A DNA stretch of 64,000 nt, from NCBI GenBank assembly GCA_963711495.1, contig CAVQEK010000004.1, positions 2,046,001 to 2,110,000 of the forward strand, written 5' to 3'. Within the stretch, counting starts at the first letter, position 1; the number at the start of each line of letters is the position of its first letter. This DNA comes from CAVQEK01 sp963711495 (lineage in GTDB: Bacteria > Bacteroidota > Bacteroidia > Cytophagales > Cyclobacteriaceae). Below, one piece after another: positions 55,893 through 64,000 of the stretch. Below the pieces are notes generated by a model. It saw only the letters and a program-made list of their open reading frames with translations. It did no database searches and was not told the origin of the DNA. A program made the translations under genes and the position numbers.

Positions 55893-57260
55893 ATGAAAAA
55901 TAATGAGAAAAAGAATGCTTCAATACACCGCAGAAGTTTTATGAAAGGCACGGCCCTGGTGGCAGGAGGAATGATGCTGGGTGGTTTGCCGATTGAAGTC
56001 AGCGCATTTGTAAATCCCAAAGAAAAGAAATTGAAATTGGCCTTGATTGGCTGTGGTGGACGTGGAACGGGAGCAACTGTTCAAGCCCTCACCGCAGATC
56101 CTGACGTCGAATTGGTGGCGATGGCAGATGCTTTTAAGGACAGGCTCGAGGAAAGTCTGAATCATATTATGAATTCTCCCGATCTTGCTGAAGATCGCAA
56201 GAAAAATGTTAAGGTCACGGAGGACACCAAATTTGTGGGATTTGATGCCTACAAAAAGGCCATTCAAGTAGCGGATGTGGTAATTCTCGCTACACCTCCG
56301 GGTTTTCGGCCTTATCACCTTGAAGAAGCCATTGGTCAGGGTAAAAATATATTCTGCGAAAAACCATTGGCTACAGATGGAGCTGGCATTCGTAAAGTAT
56401 TGAGCCTGATACCGCTGGCACAACAGAAAAAACTGAATATTGTGGTAGGCCTGCAGCGTCATTATCAAACTAACTACCGGGAAATCATGCGACGCATCAA
56501 TGATGGAGAGATTGGCGACATCGTTTCGGGTCAGGTTTATTGGGATGGCGGAGGAGTATGGGTGCATACGAGGGAAGATTTAATGAAGGACAATCCGAAT
56601 CTCACAGAACTTGAGTATCAAATGAGAAACTGGTATTATTTCAATTGGTTATGCGGCGATCACATTGTAGAACAACATATTCACAACATTGATGTATTCA
56701 ATTGGGTGAAGAATGGTCATCCTGTTAAAGCACAAGGACTGGGCGGTCGACAAGTTCGTACCGGGAAGGATTACGGAGAGATTTATGATCATCATTATGT
56801 TGAATTTGAATATCCTGATGGCTCGATATGTAACAGTCAGTGTCGACATATTAAAGGTTGCATGGACAGGGTATCAGAAACCATTATCGGAACCAAGGGT
56901 CGGTCTTATACAGATGGTGGAGGCCATGGCGTTATTTCAGATCTCAAGGGGAATCCTGCCTATACACACCGTGGAAAAGATGATGCTAATCCTTACCAGG
57001 TTGAGCACAACGAATTATTCGCTTCCATCAGGAAGGGCGGCGTGATAAACAACCTCGAATACGGCGCCCACAGCACCATGACAGCCATCATGGGTCGGTA
57101 TGCAACCTATTCAGGACAAGTAGTAACCTGGGAAGATGCCTTAAATTCCAGCGTTCAATTGATGCCTGAAACGATGGATTGGAATAGTACTCCGCCGGTA
57201 CAGCCAGATGAAAATGGTTTCTATCCGGTAGCAATGCCTGGACAGACGAAGGTACTTTAA
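55893..57260 (+). CDS. Gfo/Idh/MocA-family oxidoreductase, Tat-exported
   Basis: 455 residues. A twin-arginine signal (HRRSFMKGTALVAGG) predicts folded export. The Rossmann part has ALIGCGGRGTGATVQAL, DVVILATPPGFRP and FCEKPLATDGAG with the catalytic Lys; the second domain has the beta-sheet with DHIVEQHIHNIDVFNWV. Would oxidise a sugar or cyclitol using a tightly bound NAD(P). The next gene, a sugar isomerase-like protein, also has a Tat signal, so they are probably a secreted pathway pair. Confidence 0.93.
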   Translation: MKNNEKKNASIHRRSFMKGTALVAGGMMLGGLPIEVSAFVNPKEKKLKLALIGCGGRGTGATVQALTADPDVELVAMADAFKDRLEESLNHIMNSPDLAEDRKKNVKVTEDTKFVGFDAYKKAIQVADVVILATPPGFRPYHLEEAIGQGKNIFCEKPLATDGAGIRKVLSLIPLAQQKKLNIVVGLQRHYQTNYREIMRRINDGEIGDIVSGQVYWDGGGVWVHTREDLMKDNPNLTELEYQMRNWYYFNWLCGDHIVEQHIHNIDVFNWVKNGHPVKAQGLGGRQVRTGKDYGEIYDHHYVEFEYPDGSICNSQCRHIKGCMDRVSETIIGTKGRSYTDGGGHGVISDLKGNPAYTHRGKDDANPYQVEHNELFASIRKGGVINNLEYGAHSTMTAIMGRYATYSGQVVTWEDALNSSVQLMPETMDWNSTPPVQPDENGFYPVAMPGQTKVL

Positions 57261-57349
57261 TAGAAATCTGAACATGGTGGTGTTTGATGCTCAAATGCCA
57301 CCCTGTTTTTATGTTTGACCGGATAAAATCCATGAAATATTTGTGAATT

Positions 57350-58276
57350 ATGAAACGAAGGAACTTTTTAAAAAATGGCTTGGCGGCCACAGGGACTGCA
57401 GCTTTGGCAACAGCTTCGTTCATTGAGGCCAATGCTTATATTCAAGCGAACAATCAGGGGAAACATAATTTCAAATTGAAATATGCACCACATTTTGGTA
57501 TGTTCAAGAACAGTGCTGGCGACGATCTTATCGATCAACTTCAATTTATGGCCGATACAGGTTTTACTTCTTTTGAAGATAATGGCATGCTGAAGCGTTC
57601 TGTTGAGGACCAGACCAAAGTTGGTGAAAAGTTGGCCAAGCTGGGTATGACCATGGGGGTATTTGTTGTCGATGGGGGTGACAATTGGAAAATTTCGCTC
57701 ACCACCGGCGAAAAAGATTTTGTTGACACATTTGTTAAAACCTGCCATCAGTCCGTAGAAGTTGCCAAAAGAGTCAATGCCACATGGATGACCGTTGTTC
57801 CCGGATATTTCGAACGGAAATTACCCATTGGAATACAGACTGCCAATGTAATTGAAGCTTTAAAAAGAGGCGCGGCGGTTTTTGAGCCCCATGGATTGGT
57901 GATGGTTTTGGAACCTTTGAGTGATAATCCTGATTTATTTTTGCGGACCCCGGAACAATCTTTTATGGTTTGTAAATCAGTAGATAGCCCCTCCTGTAAA
58001 ACACTTTTCGATATCTATCATATGCAGCGCAACGTCGGTGATCTCATCGTTAATATAGATCGTTGCTGGGATGAAATTGCCTACATCCAGATTGGAGATA
58101 ACCCTGGCCGTAAAGAACCCACAACAGGAGAGATCAACTATAAAAACATTTTTAAACATCTGTACGAAAAAAATTACCAGGGAGTCTTAGGAATGGAACA
58201 TGGTATTTCCCAACCGGGTAAAGCCGGTGAGGAAAGACTTATTCGGGCATATGCCGAAGTGGATGATTTTAGCTGA
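57350..58276 (+). CDS. Sugar-phosphate isomerase/epimerase-like TIM-barrel protein, Tat-exported
   Basis: 308 residues with a Tat signal (KRRNFLKNGLAATGTAALATASF). The barrel has FTSFEDNGMLKR, MVLEPLSDNP, LFDIYHMQRNVGDLIVNI and YIQIGDNPGRKEPTTGEINY, typical of the hydroxypyruvate-isomerase/AP-endonuclease-2 superfamily with metal-binding Glu/Asp/His. It acts with the Gfo/Idh/MocA oxidoreductase 90 bases upstream on an unknown sugar. Confidence 0.9.
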   Translation: MKRRNFLKNGLAATGTAALATASFIEANAYIQANNQGKHNFKLKYAPHFGMFKNSAGDDLIDQLQFMADTGFTSFEDNGMLKRSVEDQTKVGEKLAKLGMTMGVFVVDGGDNWKISLTTGEKDFVDTFVKTCHQSVEVAKRVNATWMTVVPGYFERKLPIGIQTANVIEALKRGAAVFEPHGLVMVLEPLSDNPDLFLRTPEQSFMVCKSVDSPSCKTLFDIYHMQRNVGDLIVNIDRCWDEIAYIQIGDNPGRKEPTTGEINYKNIFKHLYEKNYQGVLGMEHGISQPGKAGEERLIRAYAEVDDFS

Positions 58277-58830
58277 GAATTACCAGCATATTGAAGGAAT
58301 GCATTTGAAATATGGCCTAATTTTTATAATGAGCTGTTTACTTCTGGATTTGACATTATAACCATTCCCGGGAAGCCAGGAATTCAATCATCCGCTGTTT
58401 AGATTGTCAACGACAGAACGGTCTGGCATTTTTTAGGACAATATTTAGCAAAATCAAATTATGTTTTTTTCGGTTCTGCGAATCAATGTGATCATCATAT
58501 TCTTAAGAGCGGTGTTTTATTGTGGGCTGAAATTCTTAGTCGACCCCGATATCTCAAAGGAAATCACACTTTGGAAAAATCAGGATAATTCTGGTTTGGG
58601 AGGTGAATTAATTATAGTTTTATAAAATAACACTTTGTTATAGTTTTTTGAAATATTCATTGTTATTTCCGGCTCAGGGACCCCCTTTAGGAAAACATTA
58701 TATAAAAACCAGGGAGACAATAAAAAAGTATCTGACCGATTGAACGGGTCAGAAAATAGCTTTTAAAAATTGTCCGATTTTGGAGTTTGTAGAATAAATC
58801 TTTGGGCGGATTAATTAATTGCATTACCAG
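58277..58830. other. Intergenic region, no supported gene
   Basis: 554 bases. A 54-codon ORF at 58461-58625 exists but lacks a ribosome-binding site and family likeness. ATAACA/TGTTAT forms a small inverted repeat at about 58627-58641. The region probably holds the promoter of the universal stress protein gene. Confidence 0.35.
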
Positions 58831-59754
58831 ATGATGGAACCCTATTCTAATATAATGGTAAGTCTGGATTTGACAGAAATGGACCATACTTTAATCCGTT
58901 TTGTTTGTCAATTTGCCGAAATCAATCCCAACATCCAAAAAGTTTATTTTGTACATATTGAAAAAGATCTGGAGCATTATACATTTCTCGATGACGCTCC
59001 GGGCGAAGAAGCAGAACCGGTTGACGAAATACTGGTAAAAAAAATGGAAGAGGAATTCAGAGCAGTCGATCAGCTCAATCCACAGATAGAAGTCCATTTT
59101 GAAACCCTGGAAGGCGATCCACTAAAGCTATTATTGCATTGGGCCAGGGTGAAGTTTATCGACCTCATGATAACCGGGAAAAAACATCATACACGCGGCA
59201 AAAGCCTGATATTGGAAAAATTGGCGCGCAAGAGTCAATGTTCAATTCTTTTTGTTCCTCCCGAGTATTCAAGATCTTTCAAAAAAGTACTGGTTCCAGT
59301 AGATTTTTCATGCACTACAGATTACGAATTTGAAAGGATCAGTCAATTATCCAAATATATGACAGGGACTATGTTTATTTGTCTTCACGTGATGGAAGTC
59401 CCTTCCGGTTATAGCAAAACCGGCAAAACATTGGAAGAATTCACTGTTTTGTTGAAGGAACACGCTTTAACAAAATGGAAATATTTTAAAAGGAAGTATC
59501 AGTTCGAGAACATCGATATGTCTTTTGACATCACTTTTAGAAAGCACAGAAACATAGCAAAAACTATTTTCAACTATGCAAAGGAGCAAAATGTAGATTT
59601 GATTATCATGGGTAGCAAAGAGCAAAACTGGACGTCTTTGTTATTGATAGGCAGTGTAGCAGAAAAACTCATCACCTATGATTATGATATACTTTTACTG
59701 CTGGTCAAAAAAAAGGGGGAAGTATTTAATTTTCTTAGAGCCATTGAAAATTGA
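58831..59754 (+). CDS. Tandem universal stress protein (UspA)
   Basis: About 307 residues from ATG at 58831, two Usp domains in tandem. Domain 1 begins NIMVSLDLTEMDHTLIRFV; domain 2 begins KVLVPVDFSCTTDYEFER and ends with DLIIMGSKEQNWTSLLLIGSVAEKL, close to the ATP-binding G-2x-G-9x-G(S/T) motif but irregular. It lies 44 bases before the V-ATPase operon and may be co-regulated with it, though a promoter box exists between them. Confidence 0.9.
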   Translation: MMEPYSNIMVSLDLTEMDHTLIRFVCQFAEINPNIQKVYFVHIEKDLEHYTFLDDAPGEEAEPVDEILVKKMEEEFRAVDQLNPQIEVHFETLEGDPLKLLLHWARVKFIDLMITGKKHHTRGKSLILEKLARKSQCSILFVPPEYSRSFKKVLVPVDFSCTTDYEFERISQLSKYMTGTMFICLHVMEVPSGYSKTGKTLEEFTVLLKEHALTKWKYFKRKYQFENIDMSFDITFRKHRNIAKTIFNYAKEQNVDLIIMGSKEQNWTSLLLIGSVAEKLITYDYDILLLLVKKKGEVFNFLRAIEN

Positions 59755-59778
59755 GCATCATTATTTGAATTATCTTTG
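59751..59778 (+). promoter_or_regulatory. Promoter of the V-type ATPase operon
   Basis: TTG (59751-59753, overlapping the UspA stop), a 17-base spacer and TATCTTTG (59771-59778), an exact TAnnTTTG. The leader before the ATG at 59799 is about 15 bases. Confidence 0.5.
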
Positions 59779-59798
59779 TTTGAGAAAACACATACATT

Positions 59799-60398
59799 AT
59801 GGCAACAAATTTAGACGCATTAGCCGAACGAATCTATCGAGATGGAGTTGAAAAAGCTCAGGATGAGGCCAATGAGATTCTTAAAAAAGCCAGAACAGAA
59901 GCGGCAAATATCCTGGAAGAAGCCCGGCAAAAATCAGAAACAATCCTGAAAGAAGCCGAAAAGGAATCCGATAAATTAAAAAGGAATGTTCTGTCTGACA
60001 TAAGTATGGCTGGAGACCAGGCCATAATAAGGCTAAAACAGGAAATCAAAGAACTTTTAGTCAATCGCATTCTTGCTGAACCCATCAAAGATATCTTCAC
60101 TGATAAAAAATTTATAAAGAACCTGATTATGTCCATCGCAAGTAGTTTTGATGACAAAAGAGGGGTAGAATTGACATTGCCGGAATCGATGAAGAAGACC
60201 ATTGATCAAGCCATGGAATCAAGTCTGCACCAGGAAATTAAGGATTTAACGATTGATTTTAATAAAAAACTTAAGGCAGGATTCCGCATTGCAAAAAAAG
60301 GCGAAGCATACGCCATCACTTTTACCGATATGGATTTTGTGGAATTTTTTAAACCTTTTCTCAATCAAAAAACTGAAGAGGTTCTGTTCAAAAAATAA
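59799..60398 (+). CDS. atpE: V/A-type ATPase subunit E (peripheral stalk)
   Basis: 199 residues. The N-terminal half is a long alanine/glutamate/lysine helix (KKARTEAANILEEARQKSE) and the C-terminal part is the globular E domain (IKDIFTDKKFIKNLIMSIASSF). It links the catalytic head to the membrane part as stator. First gene of the operon. Confidence 0.88.
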   Translation: MATNLDALAERIYRDGVEKAQDEANEILKKARTEAANILEEARQKSETILKEAEKESDKLKRNVLSDISMAGDQAIIRLKQEIKELLVNRILAEPIKDIFTDKKFIKNLIMSIASSFDDKRGVELTLPESMKKTIDQAMESSLHQEIKDLTIDFNKKLKAGFRIAKKGEAYAITFTDMDFVEFFKPFLNQKTEEVLFKK

Positions 60399-60404
60399 AC
60401 TGCT

Positions 60405-61247
60405 ATGGCCAAATATTACTACTTGGTGGCATCTTTTCCGGATTTGGATTTGGAACGTGGCAATAAAAATATAGATTTTGAAGAGATTATTGATCTGATC
60501 AAGAGAAATCTTTCGGAGGAAGATCTTGCCCGTTTCCAATATTTGTTATATCCCACGGATATCAAAAATATTATTTCGGAGATTGCCGCTAAACGGGAAA
60601 AACCATCTCTTTATCCAACATTTTATCTGCCGACCCATATTGAAAGAGGTTCCTTTAAGAATACTGCAAAAATTTTAGAGAACCTGCCGGAATTTCTATA
60701 TAAACTTTTTGCACAACACCCTGAATGGTTGGAGGATAAGAAGTTGGTAAAACTGGAAAATACGATGCTCGAGCGATTTTATCATGCAGTGGCGAAACAG
60801 AAAGATCTATTCATAAGAAAATATTTTGAGTTTGACCGTGATCTGCGAAATATACTGGTGGCATGCAATGCACGCAGATATAAATTTAGTCTCCAGCCTT
60901 ATCTCATTGGAAACGCAGAAATAAATCGTCAGTTGCTGCGAAGCCAGGACAACGATTTTGGTTTGTCTCAGCAATATCCTTTCATTGATACTGTCTTTCA
61001 AACTTTGGAGCGGGAGGAACCTGTTGCTATTGAGGAATTGTTAGATAGATTGAGGTGGAATTTCATAGATGAATACAATGCATTCAATTTTTTCGAAAGG
61101 AGCAATGTATTTGGGTATTTTTTAAAATTAATGATCGTAAAAAGGTGGGTTGACCTTGAAGTGGAGGAGGAGTCACATTATCTCGAAGCGTTAATAAACA
61201 ACGGCATGGAAAATTTTGAGATTCCTGAAGTTTTTAGTTGGCAATAA
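60405..61247 (+). CDS. DUF2764-family V-ATPase-associated protein
   Basis: 280 residues, all helical, starting MAKYYYLVASFPDLDLE, the DUF2764 signature seen in V-type ATPase operons of Bacteroidota and Chlamydiae. Its position between E and A suggests it does the job of subunit C (connecting the rotor to the head), but no sequence likeness to C is visible here. It is followed 11 bases later by subunit A. Confidence 0.8.
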   Translation: MAKYYYLVASFPDLDLERGNKNIDFEEIIDLIKRNLSEEDLARFQYLLYPTDIKNIISEIAAKREKPSLYPTFYLPTHIERGSFKNTAKILENLPEFLYKLFAQHPEWLEDKKLVKLENTMLERFYHAVAKQKDLFIRKYFEFDRDLRNILVACNARRYKFSLQPYLIGNAEINRQLLRSQDNDFGLSQQYPFIDTVFQTLEREEPVAIEELLDRLRWNFIDEYNAFNFFERSNVFGYFLKLMIVKRWVDLEVEEESHYLEALINNGMENFEIPEVFSWQ

Positions 61248-61258
61248 AGATTATTCAT

Positions 61259-63010
61259 ATGACAAAAGGAAAAGTTATTGCCATTGTTGCTAACCTGATT
61301 ACCATTGAAGTGGATGGCCCGGTCGGACAAAATGAAATTTGTTATGTTCTCCATGAAGATGTAAAATTGATGTCTGAGGTAATCAGGATTAGTGGAACAA
61401 CTGCAGCGGCCCAGGTATTTGAATCAACAAGGGGAGTGAAGGTTGGTTCGGAAGTGGAATTCACTGGCAGTATGCTGGAAATCACCCTTGGACCAGGCTT
61501 GCTTTCTAAAAATTATGATGGACTTCAAAATGATCTGGACAAGCTTACAGGTATTTTTTTACAACGAGGAGAACATTCTGATCCACTTAATGAAGAGGAA
61601 AGTTATGATTTTGTTCCATTGGCAGCGGTTGGTGATGAAGTAACCGGAGGAGATTGGCTTGGTTCTGTGAAAGAACTTTGGATTGATCATAAAATTATGG
61701 TGCCATTTAAATTTAATAAAACCAAAAAGATTAAATGGCTTGCCAAAAAAGGACCTTACAAAGTAACGGATCGGATTGCGGTGCTTGAAGATGATGAAGG
61801 GGAAGAATTGGTAGTGTCCATGCAGCAAAAATGGCCGATCAAACTGGCTATTACCAATTTCAAAAACAAACCAAGACCTTCTATTTTGTTGGAAACAGGC
61901 GTTCGGGCTATTGATACATTCAACCCAATAACCGAAGGAGGAACCGGTTTTATCCCAGGACCATTTGGCGCCGGCAAAACCGTATTGCAACATGCCTTGG
62001 CCAAAAATGCTGACGCCGACCTCATTGTGCTGACTGCTTGTGGTGAACGGGCCAACGAGGTGGTTGAAATATTTACAGAATTTCCCGAACTGGTAGATAC
62101 ACGTACTGGACGAAAATTACAAGAAAGGACAACCATCGTATGTAACACATCGAATATGCCAGTTGCGGCCAGGGAAGCTTCAGTGTATGTTGGAATGACC
62201 ACGGCTGAATACTATCGGAGTATGGGATTAAAAGTCCTCTTGTTGGCAGATTCCACATCGCGTTGGGCCCAGGCCTTGCGTGAAATGTCAAACCGTTTGG
62301 AAGAATTACCCGGGCCTGATGCCTTTCCGATGGATCTCTCGGCCATAATTGCAAATTTTTATGCCAGGGCGGGTTATGTTGAATTGAACAATGGAAATTT
62401 TGGTTCGGTGACTTTTATTGGAACAGTATCACCTGCGGGTGGAAATCTGAAAGAGCCTGTGACGGAATCGACCAGAAAAGTAGCCCGCTGTTTTTATGCC
62501 CTGGCTCAAAGACGTGCTGATGCCAAGCGGTATCCTGCCATTGAACCATTGGATTCATACTCCAAATATTTGGAATATCCGGAATTTTCAGAATATACTG
62601 AAGAGCACATAAAAAAAGGCTGGGTAGATATGGTGATTCATACCAAAGATCTTGTGCGAATGGGGCAAGAAGCGCATGATCAGATCAATATTCTTGGAGA
62701 TGATGCAGTTCCTATTGATTATCACGTACAATACTGGAAAAGCGAGTTGATTGATTTTATCATTTTGCAACAGGATGCTTTTGATGATATTGATCAAAAT
62801 TGCCCGATTAGCCGTCAGCGCTTTATGCTGGATAAAGTACTTGATATCTGTAAAAGACCCTATGATTTTGAAGATTATAATGAGGTGAGCGATCTCTTCA
62901 AAAAAATGATCAACGTGCTGAAACAAATGAATTACTCCCCTTATGAGTCGGATGAATTTAAAAAATATGAAAAGGAACTCGATAATTTATTGACAGAAGA
63001 TAATTCCTGA
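61259..63010 (+). CDS. atpA: V/A-type ATPase subunit A (catalytic)
   Basis: About 583 residues. ATG at 61259 is used; the longer TTG start at 61238 would overlap the previous gene. Walker A is GPFGAGKT (Lys240, Thr241), with the Walker B-type strand LKVLLLADSTSRWAQALREMSNRLEELPG and the long non-homologous bulge in the N-terminal third typical of A subunits. Hydrolyses or makes ATP with the B subunit, coupled to ion transport (Na+ or H+, not decidable here). Confidence 0.95.
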   Translation: MTKGKVIAIVANLITIEVDGPVGQNEICYVLHEDVKLMSEVIRISGTTAAAQVFESTRGVKVGSEVEFTGSMLEITLGPGLLSKNYDGLQNDLDKLTGIFLQRGEHSDPLNEEESYDFVPLAAVGDEVTGGDWLGSVKELWIDHKIMVPFKFNKTKKIKWLAKKGPYKVTDRIAVLEDDEGEELVVSMQQKWPIKLAITNFKNKPRPSILLETGVRAIDTFNPITEGGTGFIPGPFGAGKTVLQHALAKNADADLIVLTACGERANEVVEIFTEFPELVDTRTGRKLQERTTIVCNTSNMPVAAREASVYVGMTTAEYYRSMGLKVLLLADSTSRWAQALREMSNRLEELPGPDAFPMDLSAIIANFYARAGYVELNNGNFGSVTFIGTVSPAGGNLKEPVTESTRKVARCFYALAQRRADAKRYPAIEPLDSYSKYLEYPEFSEYTEEHIKKGWVDMVIHTKDLVRMGQEAHDQINILGDDAVPIDYHVQYWKSELIDFIILQQDAFDDIDQNCPISRQRFMLDKVLDICKRPYDFEDYNEVSDLFKKMINVLKQMNYSPYESDEFKKYEKELDNLLTEDNS

Positions 63011-63011
63011 T

Positions 63012-64000
63012 ATGATACAAACCAAAGCGTTTCAACGGATTTATACCGAACTTTCACACATCACCAAAGCAACCTGTTCTCTTCATGCTGATGGTATTGG
63101 ATATGATGAAATGGCACTGGTTGACAGCAGACCGGCACAGGTGGTTAAAATAAACGGCAAACTAGTAACCATGCAGGTCTTTTCCGGGACTGAAGGTATT
63201 GCCACGAATGCCGAGGTGATTTTTCTGGGCAGACCACCGATTTTGCATGTGGGTGATTCTTTGGCAGGAAGATTTTTCAATGCTTATGGAGATCCCATAG
63301 ATGGAGGACCTGCTTTGGATGGAGATCCCATTCCTTTGGGCGGTCCATCCTTAAACCCGGTTAGGAGAAAACAGCCTTCGGAATTGATCGCCACTGGTAT
63401 TGCCGGAATAGATTTAAACAATACCATTGTAACAGGACAGAAGATCCCTTTCTTTGCCGATCCCGACCAACCATACAATCAGGTGTTGGCAGAGGTCGCA
63501 CTTCGTTCCGATGCAGATAAGATCATACTTGGCGGGATGGGTATTTCCAATGACGATTATCTTTTTTTCAAAAACAGATTTACGGCAGCAGGGGCTTTGG
63601 ATAAAATCATATCTTTTATTAGTACCACCGATAATCCATCTATTGAGCGATTGCTGATACCAGATATGGCTTGCACAGCCGCTGAATACTTCGCGGAAAA
63701 GAAGAAGGAAAAGGTCTTGGTGTTACTCACGGATATGACATTATATGCCGATGCATTAGCAATCGTATCCAATAAAATGGATCAAATTCCATCTAAAGAT
63801 TCTATGCCAGGTTCTTTATACAGCGATTTGGCTAAAATATATGAAAAGGCAGCACAATTTCCAGATGGTGGATCCATCACCATTATCGCAGTGACAACTT
63901 TAAATGAGGGCGACATTACCCATGCTATTCCGGATAATACAGGCTATATCACTGAAGGGCAGTTATTCCTGCGAAGAGACTCGGATATAGGGAAAGTAAT
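63012..64000 (+). CDS. atpB: V/A-type ATPase subunit B, 3' end cut
   Basis: ATG at 63012, one base after the subunit A stop. About 329 codons to the window edge, open throughout. Motifs: FNAYGDPIDGGPALDGDPIPL, ELIATGIAGIDLNNTIVTGQKIPFFADP and VLVLLTDMTLYADAL. As expected for B, there is no intact Walker A (GQKIPFFADP region instead). The rest of the operon (D, I, K) probably follows off the edge. Confidence 0.93.
   Translation, partial: MIQTKAFQRIYTELSHITKATCSLHADGIGYDEMALVDSRPAQVVKINGKLVTMQVFSGTEGIATNAEVIFLGRPPILHVGDSLAGRFFNAYGDPIDGGPALDGDPIPLGGPSLNPVRRKQPSELIATGIAGIDLNNTIVTGQKIPFFADPDQPYNQVLAEVALRSDADKIILGGMGISNDDYLFFKNRFTAAGALDKIISFISTTDNPSIERLLIPDMACTAAEYFAEKKKEKVLVLLTDMTLYADALAIVSNKMDQIPSKDSMPGSLYSDLAKIYEKAAQFPDGGSITIIAVTTLNEGDITHAIPDNTGYITEGQLFLRRDSDIGKV

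Noticed and set aside
58461..58625. 54-codon ORF starting MFFSVLRINV
   Set aside because: No ribosome-binding site, no family likeness, AT-rich context; likely chance.
1..64000. SusC/SusD polysaccharide-utilisation pair, tRNA, rRNA or CRISPR array
   Set aside because: None found on either strand, though the glycosidases made a SusCD pair plausible.

Overview
The window looks like a chromosomal piece of a member of the Bacteroidota, most likely a free-living Saprospiria- or Cytophaga-like carbohydrate degrader. Support for this: GH97, GH51, GH3 and GH113 enzymes, LytTR/LytS regulators, a cupin-type sugar-phosphate isomerase operon, several TTG/GTG starts with weak Shine-Dalgarno sequences, and several exact copies of the Bacteroidota -7 promoter box TAnnTTTG. 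Base composition is moderately AT-rich. The species cannot be named from sequence alone. No rRNA, tRNA, CRISPR array or SusC/SusD pair was seen.

Layout. 1-16.6 kb is a carbohydrate-use region: a six-hairpin glycosidase (cut by the left edge), a GH51 arabinofuranosidase, then a co-directional cassette of GntR regulator, cupin isomerase, ROK kinase, fused mannose-6-phosphate isomerase, second cupin isomerase, sugar-porter permease, GH97 and GH3. Polymer hydrolysis outside the cytoplasm, import by the permease, phosphorylation and isomerisation would feed glycolysis. 16.8-23.3 kb holds the most unusual locus: an unrecognised protein, a CHAT-family protease-like protein with a zinc ribbon, a long TPR protein, and a membrane class III nucleotide cyclase whose substrate-binding motif is degenerate. 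23.5-28.9 kb has a small heat-shock protein, a radical SAM protein, a periplasmic TPR protein and a lipoprotein/LytS/LytR operon. 29.06-30.84 kb is an IS1634-type insertion sequence sitting on the stop codon of a ceramidase-like membrane protein.

32-36 kb has a HAD protein, an unknown protein, an enolase and a dynamin-like GTPase; the last two each carry a single-base frameshift. 36-41 kb is a methylthioribose-type salvage cluster (MtnA, class II aldolase, SDR, methyltransferase) followed by a DinB protein and an SMP-30 lipoprotein. 41-45 kb carries osmotic/stress and ion genes (MscL, CsbD, a patatin, CrcB plus DUF190) and a decayed secreted-protein gene. 45-53 kb has an acyltransferase-like membrane protein, a secreted cysteine hydrolase, a GH113-like enzyme, a ClC channel, and a two-gene unit joining a sugar kinase/RapZ fusion with a MurU-like nucleotidyltransferase, followed by a long intergenic hairpin and a second, intact cyclase.

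54-58.3 kb is a YceI / SUMF1-like / Gfo-Idh-MocA / sugar-isomerase run. 58.8 kb to the right edge is a universal stress protein and the start of a V/A-type ATPase operon (E, DUF2764, A, B; B cut by the edge).
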